Below, piece by piece: positions 23,986-35,639 of a stretch of DNA of 64,000 nucleotides (its first letter is position 1; each line of letters begins with the position of its first letter). The position numbers and the translations under genes are program-made. The notes below the pieces were generated by a model. That model made no database searches, was not told the origin of the DNA, and saw nothing but the letters and a program-made list of their open reading frames with translations. This DNA comes from Isoetes taiwanensis (taxonomy: Eukaryota > Streptophyta > Lycopodiopsida > Isoetales > Isoetaceae): NCBI GenBank assembly GCA_021234155.1, contig JAJEKV010000903.1, positions 1 to 64,000 of the forward strand, given 5' to 3'.

Positions 23986-25600
23986 TTCAAATGCGGGCGG
24001 GTTCTCTTCATAGCAGGGATTTGGGGCGGAGGCTGAAAGCTTCATGGTGGGCCCTCAGGTGCACTTTCTACACTTTCGCCGACCACAAGAAGCTTCCCTA
24101 TAAATGCGTTTCGTATGTACTCGTCTGACGGGATCTTGCCCTTACGACCTTGGGCCGGGATATTGCGCCTTGGATGGGCATGTGAGCTCCTCACGGCAGC
24201 CCATTGGCGTTGCCTATCCACGAGGAGGTTGCATACATTGCGGCGACCACCGTGGACCACGGGGGTAGCTCTGCTGCGACAGAGCAGCCTCCACCACCTC
24301 CTAGGGCTAGGATAAAAGGCGGGGGCCTAGTTCTGAACTCACGGGTGTTATATAAATTTTGTTATATATATATATATACACATGTAGTTATGAGATTTTT
24401 GGATTGGCAATTGTTTAAACCATATTGAAAAATGTGTACCTTATCTACTTATTAAATATAAAGTTTTCTTGATGAGTATAACTAAATTGTTTTTTTTCTA
24501 TGACATCCTCTTCCAAAGCATTAAAATTTAGGGTATAGTGGAATTACAAAATGTTCTCTATTCATTCCAACTATGTTGCGAGAGGAAACCATTTGGGAGT
24601 ATGAGGAAAGAATCAAACATGGTTAGGAGGGGCGATCGGGGGGCATGGGCCGGGGACTATGGCCGAGAGATATGGTGAATATCAGGAGGTGGGAGGAAGG
24701 CTATGAAACCGAACCACCGCCACCGGGGAACTCTATGACCACGACAAAGGGCTGGAGATAGTTAACATCCTTAGGGATCGAGCTTTTCGAGGATACGAAG
24801 ATGACCACAGTAATGGTACACAGGACTATTGGAATATGACCAGCCCGAAGCCTTTGGGGGCGTAGCGACCATCTTTGGCAACTCTTTTATGCGATCACGA
24901 GGCTCTTTAACCTTCTGATTATCAGCCCAACATGGGAGTACCAAGCAATCATTGTCCAAGCACGGAAAAGCGCGCTATAAACTTCATTTTTGTCATTTAT
25001 GCGGAAAGTACCCTTCTGGCGATCTGTACCCCTGTCGCCAACCCTAGGCTTGGTCTCTTCCGTTGTGTTTTCGTTCTTTGTGGTTCTGTTGTGTGCGATG
25101 GGAACTTTAAAAGTTCCCATTGTATCATACCTACTTTTGTCTCAATCCATGTATCAATCAACCCGTTATTTATAATCAACTTGAATGAAATACAAGTATT
25201 GTCTTCTATTTGTATGTACTTTTGTTCAATTAACTTAAAAGGGATTGCACATGAATGTAAATCTGCTTATATATTCATGAATGACTCCTATAGGCGGTGT
25301 GCGTAGCGGCCGGCAGCGAAACACCCTCCAGCGCCCGGTGAAATCTCACCCGAGCAGGGGAATTGATGTTAATGAAAAGGCAACTTCGTCGATTCTGAGG
25401 CTTATGTGTTTGCATACCAATCAACGCCACATACTCGGGAGGGCGGGACCAGGAATTGCCTCCGCGACCATTGAGTCCACACACACAACAGCCATCTCCT
25501 CGAGCTAGCCACGTACATGCGGGGAGGACTCATGCTAAAGCGTCGCCGAAGTTCCTCTAAGGATAGCGCCCAGCTTCCTCACATTCAACCACTTGGGGTT
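23986..25600 (+). pseudogene. Extra ORF region upstream of gag, right arm
   Basis: The plus-strand counterpart of 16901-18300. It contains the end of the last array unit, a proline-rich and serine-rich coding-like stretch to about 24320, an AT-rich segment with (TA)n (24340-24540) and the frame beginning MFSIHSNYVA at 24551. A cluster of frame changes follows. The order array, AT-rich segment, second ORF, gag is the same in both arms. No known domain is seen. Confidence 0.45.
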
Positions 25601-26500
25601 CTTGGGTTCGCTATCGGGGCGGTGACCATTCAAAGCGTAGGATAAGGAATACGAAAAAGATTGTCTGACTATCACTAGTATATGGAAGAATCGGAAGTTG
25701 GCTCGGTTTGATGGGAAATCTAGAGGAGGCTTGAATGCGGAATCTTGGTTGGACGAAATGAAGGAGTTCGGGGAAGTCCTATGGAATGGCCGGAGAAAGG
25801 ATCTGAGGAAAGGTCGCCACCCACGAACCTAGGGGCTGCCCGTATTTGGTGGAAGGGTTGCGCCCGAGGGCTAAACACACGGATAGGGCAGATGCAAGTT
25901 CAGGAAGTTTGCTAAGGCTTTTTAAATCGCGTGCGTGCCCGTCGCACAAATACCAATGATTCGGACCTTCTCGAGGTTGGAACAGGAAGGGCATGTCCAT
26001 GCCGGGGCCTACAGCGAATTCATGCGTTTGAGGTTATACGTGCAGGGAATGAATGAAAAAAAGCGATGAGGGGAGCTACATTGAAGGGTTGGCCCCATCC
26101 ATTAAACGAATGGTCAAGGCCATCGACCCAAAGTCCCGATGGCGGGCGGAAGCTAAGGCATTAAGCCTTGAGGAAGACACACCAAGGAGCGGTATCGCTG
26201 ACTTTTGCTCCTTACACTGCAGCCCGCGCCGTCCACACCTTACAAACCCGTTCGCCAGGTCAGGGGCCCTCTCGACACAATTCCTATGGGCCGTGAGGAA
26301 AGAAAGTTGCTTTACGCCCGGATAAAAGCGAGAACAATCTTTGGTAAGAAATTAGGGGCCTCTTAAGGTCCATTCCTAAAGAGGCGGAGAACAGCTCCGT
26401 AGGGATAAGGCATGCTACCCGGTGCATGAGGCACGGACACTTCATGCGAGAATTGTCAGATGCGTCCGCCGGGCGCTCTGGCCATGGCCGACCTGGATTG
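25601..26500 (+). pseudogene. gag of right chromovirus
   Basis: Blocks WYMEES (25681), GGLNAES-like residues (25727), ARIWWKG (25840), KGWPHPLNE (26082) and KRMVKAIDPKS (26110) identify the same gag as in the left arm. The zinc knuckle near 26410-26460 reads CMRHGHFMRE in one frame, and its first and last cysteines are in neighbouring frames. Several one-base shifts are present. Confidence 0.8.
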
Positions 26501-27165
26501 GGAAGATTTGGAGTCCAATCTTGCTGCGGAGGACAAGGCTCGAGGTACATTCATGGTGCGTCTCATATTCTTGCAGCTATAAAGCGAAGCTAGCGAAAGT
26601 CGACCTTACATTATTTCTACAATAGGCCAAGTAGGCGGTAAGCCCTTCATAATTTTGATGGACACGGGTGATGCGCATAATTTTGCTTCTCCTAGAATGG
26701 CCAGTCTTTTGTTGGAAACATTGAGATCGGGCCTAAGCCGGTCCACATTAGCTGGCGGTAAGATCGGACACACTCATGGCGTAGGTATTAACCTTAAAAT
26801 GCGGCTGCCGGGTGCACCGGTTGCTTAGGTGCGAGTTAATGGACATTGGCAAATATGATCTTATTGTGGGAATGGGTTTTTAGCGTGCGCTAGGGCCCAC
26901 ATAGGCTGTGAAAGCAGGAGGAGGTCACCTTCAGCGCCGCTAATGGAGCACGTGTGACAATAAAAGGTGATTCATTACACTCAGCTATCGGGTCAATGTC
27001 AATAAAGCAGCTAGGAAAAGCTATGCGTGACAATGAACTTCTTTGCCTCATTAGACTTGCTTCCATTGAGTCGGACTCAAGCGGCGACAAATGTCGGCAG
27101 CTTTACCATCGGACATTGCTACCCTTCTTGAGAATTTAGCGATCTTTTTCGGATGAGATCCACAA
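26501..27165 (+). pseudogene. Protease region of right chromovirus
   Basis: VGGKPFIILMDTGDAHNF starts near 26632 and is followed by ASPRMASLLLETL. The DTG of the retropepsin active site is intact here. After about 26830 the frame is broken. The region leads into the reverse transcriptase without a clear gap, as expected for a gypsy polyprotein. Confidence 0.8.
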
Positions 27166-28500
27166 GCTTCCTCCTTTTAGAGGGGTGGAATGTGAGATAA
27201 CTCTTGAGCAGGGTACTAAGCCTACAATAAGCAAAGCCCGTGTAGAATGAGTCCTCAGGAGTTAGCGAGCTTAAAAGCTTGACTACAAGAGTTCTTGAAT
27301 TTGGGGTTTATTGACTAGTGTTTCACCATTTTGGCTCCCTATTCTTTTTTGTCAAGAAGAAAGATGGCTCCTTAAGGATGTGTATTGATTATAGGCAACT
27401 CAATAAGCATACCATCAAGAATCGCTATGCTTTGCCTAGAGGCGGATGATCTTATGGACCAGTTACAAGGAGCAAAATATTTCTCAAAAGATTGATTTCG
27501 CTCGGGTACCATCGAGATAAGGATTAAGGAACAAGACATCCATAAGTGCGCTTTTAGGTACCCGGATATGGGCATTACGAATTCACTTTGTCATGCCTTT
27601 TGGATTGATAAGCCTACAGCGTTTATGCGGTTGATGAATGACATCTTCCGCCAATACTTGGATGACTTTGTTGTCATTTTCTTTGATGACATTCTCATCT
27701 ATAGTAAAACCTTGCAGCAACATGAACAACATCTTGATTAGCTTTGCAAAAGCTAAAGCCATCGACTCTTTGCCAAGTTCTCTAAATGCAACCCGCCACT
27801 CAGGGTAGACTATTTGGGGCATATTATCTGTGAAGGAATTGCTACTGAGATCCGGCTAAGATAGAAGCGGTAAAGGATTGGCCCATTCAGCTAATGTTTG
27901 AGGAGGTCAGGGTTTCTTGGGACTCATGAGGATATTATCGGAAATTTGTTAAGGATTTTTGCAACAATTGCAGCACCTCTTACTAATCTCACAAGACATG
28001 AAAGTAAAGGATTGGATGGAACATTGGAAAACAAAAAGTCCAAGTCGGCTTCGAGAAACTCAAGGATGCTTTAACATCGCACCGGTCCTTACCTTGCACG
28101 ATCCGGGAAAAGGATAAATCGGTATGCCACCCGATGCGAGTAAGATAACTCTGGGGTGGTGTCTTAATGCGAGGAGGGGAGAGTTGTTGCTACGATTCAA
28201 AGAAGATGAGCGATCTTGAGCGGCGATATCCTACCATGATCGGGAGTTGCTAGCGGTTATGCGTGCTCTCAGGTATTTGGAGACACTACCTTCTTGGTAG
28301 AAGATTTCAGTTGGATACGGATCATGAGTCTCAGCTATCTATCCACCCGACCAAATCTAAATCTCGTCGGCGAAGATGGATGGAATTCCTCGAGGAATAT
28401 GACTTGGTGTATACAAGCGGGGAAAGCACAATGTGGTTTGCGGATGCTTTGTCACGTCATCCCTTTATACCCGCACCCATTGTAATGCCATTTCCACACT
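27166..28500 (+). pseudogene. Reverse transcriptase and RNase H of right chromovirus
   Basis: FRGVECEIT (27177), [20 protein letters not shown] (27346) and the catalytic FFDD with DILIYSK (about 27680-27710) mark the reverse transcriptase. RNase H blocks follow to FADALSRHPFIPAPIV at about 28437-28485. The protein is split by at least six shifts or stops. The order and sequence match the left arm. Confidence 0.85.
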
Positions 28501-29995
28501 CACCCGGCGAGTTTGGGAAGCAGATAGAAACAGACCTTGGCCCGCAGATCGAATTACGTAATATTTGGGAAAGTTTGGGTAAAGGAAGCCCGTACCGATA
28601 GAGAGCGTGAAGCATTCCGTTCATATAAGAAGGAGGGCAACTTATTATATTACAAAGATAAGTTGTGTGTTCGGCGACTTGGGTGCGAAAAGTTGATTCT
28701 CCATGACACCCACAACGACCCTATAGCGGGACATGCGGGTTTTATGAAAACTTACTTTAAAGATCCGCTCCAGCTATTTTTGGCCTTCGATGAAGAAGGA
28801 TATTGCTAGGTACATCAAGCGATTGTCGGGTTTGTCGACAAACCAAAGGCGGAACAATTAAGAGTTCTGGGGAGTTGCAACCTTTGGATGTGCCCAGCGC
28901 CAAGTGGGAAGTCATAACCATGGATTTCATTGTGGGGCTTCCATTACTCTCCCGTGGGTATGATGCCTTAATGGTGGTGGTCGACAAATTATCAAAGATG
29001 GCTCACTTCACGCCATGTCGCACCCGGACACGCCGCCGACACCGCCTTGCTCTTTGCAAAGGAAATTTTTCGGGTTACCGCGGGATGCCAAAGTAATTGT
29101 ATCGGATAGGGATCCTAAGTTTGTCGGTGCATTACGGAAGGATTTCTTCGCCACCATCAGACCAAGCTTGCCATGAGTGCGACCTACCATCCTCAGACGA
29201 GATGGTCAAAAGCGAAGCGTGTCAATCGTATTATCGAAGACATGCTAAAGCTATGTATGGAGTAAGCAGATCACAATGGGGCGGATTATATTTACTTGGT
29301 AGAATTAGCCTACAACTTACAAAAGCGGGGAGTCTTCTAGAATGTCTCCCTTCATGATAAATTATGGCTATCAATGTCTTACTCGGACACATGGCATAAT
29401 CTGTTTCTAAAGTGGAGGTCTCTCAACAACTCCTTCTAGAAATCACGGGCCTTGGTGGAAAGTTGGGGGTTACTTATTGGTATGCGTGGTCGTCGGGAAG
29501 AGTCTAGCGGATAAGCAGAACCCCATGAATCTTCGGTGGGCGAATCGGTTTGGCTTAAAATCAAAGTAAAACAAGCCAAGCTTAAAATTGGTAGCGTAAG
29601 AAGTTGGCACCCGGATGGTTTGGGCCATTCGGGGATGCTTGAGCGTGTGGGAGAACAAGCATATCGCTTGGACTTGCCACCCAGCGAAGATCCACAAGGT
29701 CTTTCCGTGAGTCTTTGAAGCAACACACCCTGATCGGAGGAGGTTTGGATACCCCTACCCTCCTAGAAATGGCCCGAACACACGGAAATAGTGCGAAGCT
29801 CTTCTTGATCGAGCTTACAAAGCAGACGAAGAAGGACTCAAATGTTGCAATACTTGGTCAAGTGGAAGCACTTACCGGTTGAAGATGCTACGGGTGATGA
29901 AGATAGACCTTGAGAAGCACTATCAGGACTTCATGCGGGAATCTCAAGGCCGCACCATCAGCGATGCTATCAACCCGGCTCCCGGTAAGCTTGAA
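28501..29995 (+). pseudogene. Integrase and chromodomain of right chromovirus
   Basis: The zinc-binding region is near HDTHNDPIAGHAGFMKTYF (28711). The core follows with LDVPSAKWEVITMDFIVGLP and YDALMVVVDKLSKMAHF (28885-29010), then VIVSDRDPKFVG near 29095-29125 with the second catalytic aspartate. The chromodomain is LQYLVKWKHLPVEDAT near 29848, and the frame ends near 29993 (KLEA then stop). VIVSDRDP is intact here and is damaged in the left arm, so the two arms carry different errors. Confidence 0.85.
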
Positions 29996-30617
29996 GCTTG
30001 ATTGACCAGAAATTATGTTTTAGAGGGGTAGGCGCATCGTATATGATAGTAATAACCGATGATGAGATCACCTTCGTGTTCTCTAGGGCGTGGTGTATTG
30101 TTGATGTTGACATGACCACGAATTGCTAGGAAGGCATCTAGTAAATAATTGCGTTAGATTCCGGCTATAAGAGGAATTGCAAGCGTACACATGATAGATT
30201 CCTTCTAGATATTTTTTTTTTTTCTTTTATTTCTAGGGGTGGTCCTGCAACCACAACTTAATCATACTATTAACCTACGGGTATATGGTTGTGTGGGGCC
30301 AATGAACAAGTCGTCACTTTGCATTGTATGAGGGTTGGCGATGTTAACCTTCTCCGTATTGCTTTTGTCTACATGTATGAATTTTGTTTCGAGAATGTTT
30401 TAAATGGGACTCGGGTCCTAAACTCTCCTTTGATCATAAGTTTGTATCGAGCACCACGGTGCTTGTACTTTCATATTTTAACTTCAATGTATTCTTGTTC
30501 AAATTACTATAATCTCAGCGTATTCTTGTTATATTCTTAACTTCATTCTCTAATTGAGTGCTTTCATTATATGTATTCAATTAGCTAACCCTAATTTGAG
30601 GGACGGCATTATTTTTT
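29996..30617 (+). other. 3' untranslated stretch of right element
   Basis: This is the inverted match to 11802-12420. It contains a poly-T run at about 30213 and a GTTAATAGTATGATTAAG-type block found in reverse on the left. No coding domain is seen. Confidence 0.6.
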
Positions 30618-30629
30618 AAGGAGGGAGAA
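30618..30629 (+). other. Polypurine tract of right element
   Basis: AAGGAGGGAGAA directly before the LTR start TGTGGCGTTCC at 30630. It is two bases shorter than the left tract. Confidence 0.85.
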
Positions 30630-33600
30630 TGTGGCGTTCCCGTATTTATACGGGTCTACTATCACGGGACACATTACAAATACAAACCGTCACTCCCTAA
30701 AAATACGCTACCATGGGGTATGGGAACTTAATTGCAACCTAGGGGTTACCTTACAAAGATTAAATTAGCTATGCTAATTTAACACAATATTAATAATAAC
30801 CTATAACCTAGGAAATTAGGATAATTACCAATTGGGGAAAGCCACACTTGTCGATTGGGTAGCATGGGGATTGCCAAGTTTGGATGCCAACTTGACCCCT
30901 ATCACAGGATTGACTCACTGGTCGACCAAGGAAGGCCAGGAGGCGCCATCAACCACTGCAGAGAACCGCCATACCCGGTCGTCCCTGTGAAACCCGCAAT
31001 TTGAATCTTCAACCGCCGAGGAGATGGAAGCCCCATGGGAATGAGTCCGGACCCGAAATTCAGGTAGGTGGCTATGTGAATTCTAGTTAACACTTGGTTG
31101 TGTCAGTCTTTCTCTGTTCTTTTTGTAATTCAGTCATAGAAACTAACCCTTGTTTGTACAAACAAGTTCTCTTTATATTCAATTAGGTTCTTATTGCGAA
31201 AGGATGGATTGTTAGTTCTTTGTTTCATCGACTCACGAGCAGGGGGATTACAGGGGGTAGAGGCCTGCGAGGCAGGTGTATAGTAGTATGCTCCTAGATG
31301 GCGCCCTGTAAAGTCCCATTAGTTGCGGCTGTGCACAAGAACCCACCCGGGTCCTAGATGCTATGGTCTCGCTTAGCAATTGCACAAGGAACACAAGTGG
31401 TGACATGAGGGTGGGTCTCTGCATGAGCATGCAAGGCTCCCGAGACCCTCAATGGGCTAGGGCCTGATGGCTGGCCACGTGAGGGGCGGGTATGGGTGGT
31501 CCCTCCACAGGTGGGAAGGTGTGATCCGTATGGAGCACCTTGCACTTTGAGTAGATTTAGGGTGAGTAAGCCTGCATGCGGATCACGGGGGTCGCTGATG
31601 CGGCGCCGTATTCTCCTAGCTCACCCATGAAACCACCGTGATTGGAAGGGGCCTCTCCCGGCCTGCCTCATCTGACCAAAGGCCATGAACACGGGAGTAG
31701 GCTCGAGGGTGATGCCACAGGTTTCAAATCTCCTAAGGCTATGGCGCCGGCCGCTGGCATGAATTGGACCCATCCGCAGGGCAGTGTGGGAGGGGCGGAT
31801 GGAGTGGACAACCCTCAGCCAGGTGTTCTATGCCGCCCAGCGCGCCATGCCAAGACTTTCGATGGCTGATCTCTTGAGGCCCTGCCCGTCGGTCAATCCT
31901 CCTTTGAGGTCTGAGTAGGGGTAGACACTGGGGTTTGGGCGTTTCCTTAGGATTAGATGCATATTCTATGTCATTGGTATTTTGGATGGGCGTGCCACCC
32001 TTTTTATTGGTGGATATTTATGTATATTAGATCTTTGTGTGCTAACCCTTGTATTCATGCTTCATGACGTGGGAGTCCCATTGAAGGCGTGGGCGAAGAA
32101 TGACCCGTGTCCTTCTTTCGGGCCTCATGGAGCCGAAAAGCAGGCGGAGGCCCTGCTCATGGTGAGGCGATCGCCATGGGAGGGAAAGAATCCCGTATGT
32201 ATCGTCAGAAAGGGTCATTATATATGCAGAGGCGTCCAGAGCGAGAATTCAGGTAGGTGGCTATGTGAATTCTAGTTAACACTTGGTTGTGTCCGTCTTT
32301 TTCTGTTCTTTTTGTAATTGAGTCATAGAAACTAACCCTTGTTTGTACAAACAAGTTCTCTTTATATTCAATTAGGTTCTTATTCCGAAAGGATGGATTG
32401 TTAGTTCTTTGTTTCATCGACTTCGAAGCGAAGGGGGATTACGGGGGTAGAGGCCTCGAGCAGGTGTATAGTAGTATGCTCCTAGATGGCATACTGCAAG
32501 TCCCATTAGTTGCGGCGTGCACAAGAACCCACGGGTCCCTAGATGCTATGGTCCGCTTTTAGCACCTCAGACAAGGAACACAGTGGTGACATGAGGGTGG
32601 GGTCTTGCATGAGCATACAAGGCTCACGAGACTCCCTCTGATGGGCTAGGCCTGATAGCCGGTCCGCGTGTGGGGGCGGGTATGGGGTGCGACACTCCAC
32701 AGGGTGGAAGGTGTGTCCGTATGGAGCACCTTGCACTTTGAGTAGATTTAGGGTGAGTAAGTGGAGGCACGGGATGATCTGGGGGCATTGATCGCGCATT
32801 ATTCTCTAGCTCACCCATGAAACCACCGTGATTGGAAGGGACGCCTCCCGGCCTGCCTGCCTCATCGGACCAGGCGTCATGAACACAGGTAGGCTCGGGA
32901 GGGTGATGCCCCGAGTTTTGCGTCTCGGGAAGGCTATAAGCGAAGCCATAGCATGAAATTGACCCATCCGCAAAGTGTATTGCGGGGGGCGGATGGAGTG
33001 GACAACCCTAACCCGATGTTCTATGCCGATAACGCCATGCCAAGACTTCGGTCTGCGATCTCTTGAGGCCAGTAGTGTGATCCAATCCTCACCGGGAATT
33101 GGGGGTAGAACCTGGGTTTAGGCGTTTCCTTAGGATTAGATGCATATTCTATGTCATTGGTATTTTGGATGGGCGTGCCACCCTTCGTGGTGGATATTTA
33201 TGTATATTCGTGCTGTGTGCTAACCCTTGTATTCATGCTTCCGCGACGTAGGAGTCCCATTGAAGGCGTGGGCGAATGACCCCTTCGTGTCCTTCTTTTC
33301 GGGGCCTCATTTCAGGAGGCCGAAAGCAGACGGAGGGGCCTGCTCATGGTGAGGCGATCGCCATGGGAGGGGAAGAATCCTCGTATGTACGTCAGGGGTC
33401 GTATATATTGCAGGGCGAAATCCTGGGTGGTATCGAGCCGTGATTTCGGTTGCTCGAAATCATAGCACTGGCCAAACACTAACTCGTAGCACGGTAGTTA
33501 GGAGGAGGCTAAGTCAATGTGTCGTTAGTTCTCTTTGTTGTTTGGCTTGGTACAAAGGTTAAGTTAAGAAAATTGTAGCTTGGAAATGGAGGGGCCAAGA

Positions 33601-35639
33601 TTGGAGGCCTAACAGTGTCCATGGGTAGCTCAAATGACGGCGAGATGGTTTCCTTGGATCGGGCGTACTTGAATTACCCTAGAACAAATTAACTCTAGGC
33701 GAAAAATGGTCAAGGGCGGGCCCAAAAAGCGAACTAAGCGCCGCTTGCCTTTTTGTCGCCTAAATCAGTTCGGCGCGCCAAATGTTGTACGGGCACGGAC
33801 CCGCCGGGCAGAAGTCAACGCGGGGCCGCTAGTCAACTCGGGCCGCTTGCATTTCGGCAGCGCCGGTCGGCGAAGCCAGTATAATGCCATCCATACCGTA
33901 GCGTGGAAATATGTGGCGCGTATTTCCGCCGTATAATTTTCTTTAATAATGAAATTTTGAAGTTAATAAAAAAAAATTTGAAATTTTAAAAGTTAAGTGG
34001 CCGTTTAACAAATCATTTCTTGTCATTTGTTTTGCTTCAGCACCTCCAACCAAGCCCAGAGCCGCCCTCGCCATCGCCACGGACGGACCTTGATCTTGCG
34101 CCCTTGTGCCCGTGCATCTTAAGCCCCTTTGCCATCCCCCATTTGCCCGCCGCGCACTAACCGCTTATGGCCATTACCAAGAGCGCTCGGGATCCTTCCA
34201 CCATGAGCATCGTGGAGATCCTACGCCATGATTGCTAAGCACATGGCTCTTACGACCCGACCCTCATCGACATCTTGTTGGATGGCTGGTCAATAGGTTT
34301 GAGAATAACGATAGGATTCCATATCCCTGTCTATCACTTTTCGAGCCATTCCTCATCCGGCTAAACCTCGCCCGACTCCCATATATACCCTTGTTGAGCA
34401 ACCCGATATGGTAATGATGCTCATCAAATTACCCACCCTCCCAGCGGGGAAGGCCATGCAGGAGGAGGAAGATGTCGAGGGCCTCAGCCCAGAGTATTAG
34501 GGTTTTGCCGGGGAGGGCGACCAGGGAGATTGGCGGTGACCGGAAGAGGGGTAGGAGATACCGGTACCTGAGGGGGGCGGCTTTTGCCGGTCATTGATGG
34601 CTTGAGCCATTGAGGTTCCCCCATCGGTGGCATGAGGGTTCCAACGACTTTGTCGGGGGGAGAAATTCCGAACATCGGCATAGACTATCGACCACCATTC
34701 AGGATAGATATGGGTTTGCGGACGTGCACAAGAACCCAGGGTCCTAGATGCTATGGTGGGCTTAGCACCAGACAAGGAACACAGTGGTGACATGAGGGGT
34801 GGGGTCTTGCATGAGCATACAAGGCTCTGAGACTCCTCTGAGTGGGCTAGGCGATCGATGGCCCAGGTCCACGTAGAGGGCGGGCATGGGTGCGACACTC
34901 CACTCGGTGGGAAGGTGTGATCCGTATGGAGCACTTTGCACTTTGAGTAGATTTAGGGTGAGTAAGCCTGCGGATGCGGGGGTCGCCAGCTGATGCAACA
35001 CGTATTCTCTAGCTCACCCATGAAACCACACCGTGATTACGGAAGGGGCCTCCTCGACCTTTTGCCTCATCGGACCCAGGCGTCATGAACACGAGTAGGC
35101 TCGAGGGGGTGATGCCCCGAGTTTTAGCGTCTCGGGAAGGCTATAGCGAAGCCATAGCATGAATTGACCCATCCGCAAAGTGTGCCGGGGGAGGGGCGGA
35201 TGGAGTGGACAACCCTAGCCCGATGTTCTATGCCACCCAGCGCCATGCCAAGACTTCGATCCGCGATCTCTTGAGGCCCGGTAATGGAGTCAATCCTCAC
35301 TCGGGTCTGAGCCGGGGTAGAACCTGGGGTTTGGGCGTTTCCTTAGGATTAGATGCATATTCTATGTCATTGGTATTTTGGATGGACGTGCCACCCTTCG
35401 TGGTGGATATTTATGTATATTCGTGCTGTGTGCTAACCCTTGTATTCATGCTTCCGCGACGTAGGAGTCCCATTGAAGGCGTGGGCCGAATGACCCCTTC
35501 GTGTCCTTCTTTCGGGCCTCATTTCATAGGAGGCCCGAAACAGACGGAGGGCCCTGCTCATGGTGAGACGATCGCCATGGGAGGGGAAAGTCCCCGTATG
35601 TATACGTCCGAGGGTCGTATATATTCTGGGAGCGTCACA
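30630..35639 (+). repeat. Right outer LTR block, enlarged to 5.0 kb
   Basis: A first, full-length LTR copy (30630 to about 32240, start TGTGGCGTTCC) is followed by a second copy lacking its first ~430 bp (about 32247-33415; ATTCAGGTAGGTGG at 31058 recurs at 32247). Next come an unassigned 1.3-kb segment (33421-34700) and a third, more truncated copy (about 34700-35639) ending GGGAGCGTCACA. Marks such as TCCTAGATGCTATGG occur in all three. Only the third copy carries the terminus used at the integration border. Confidence 0.75.
33421..34700 (+). other. Unassigned 1.3-kb segment between LTR copies
   Basis: No match to the LTR or to the other arm is apparent. 33700-33930 is GC-rich with a basic 76-codon frame. 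33930-34010 is AT-rich with a poly-A run. 34040-34690 has coding-like plus-strand pieces (MSIVEILRHD at 34204, PDMVMMLIKLPTLP at 34403) broken by stops. It could be a captured or nested fragment. I do not recognise it. Confidence 0.4.

Larger units (their letters stand above)
10205..35639. mobile_element. Palindromic (head-to-head) chromovirus composite, 25.4 kb
   Basis: The left arm (10205 to about 18800) is the reverse complement of the right arm (about 23487 to 35639), apart from indels and the enlarged right LTR. In each arm the order from the outside in is LTR, polypurine tract, untranslated stretch, chromodomain, integrase, RNase H, reverse transcriptase, protease, gag, extra 5' ORF. 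Both outer ends are the same LTR terminus (GGGAGCGTCACA and its reverse complement TGTGGCTCCC). Neither arm has an LTR on its inner, 5' side. The AAAAC duplication and the MULE frame interrupted at this point indicate one integration event. Reading frames are broken in both arms. Confidence 0.8.

Noticed and set aside
10205-35639. Classification as an Ogre/Tat-type gypsy because of size and extra upstream ORF
   Set aside because: The integrase is followed by a chromodomain (LQYLVKWKHLP...), which places it with chromoviruses.
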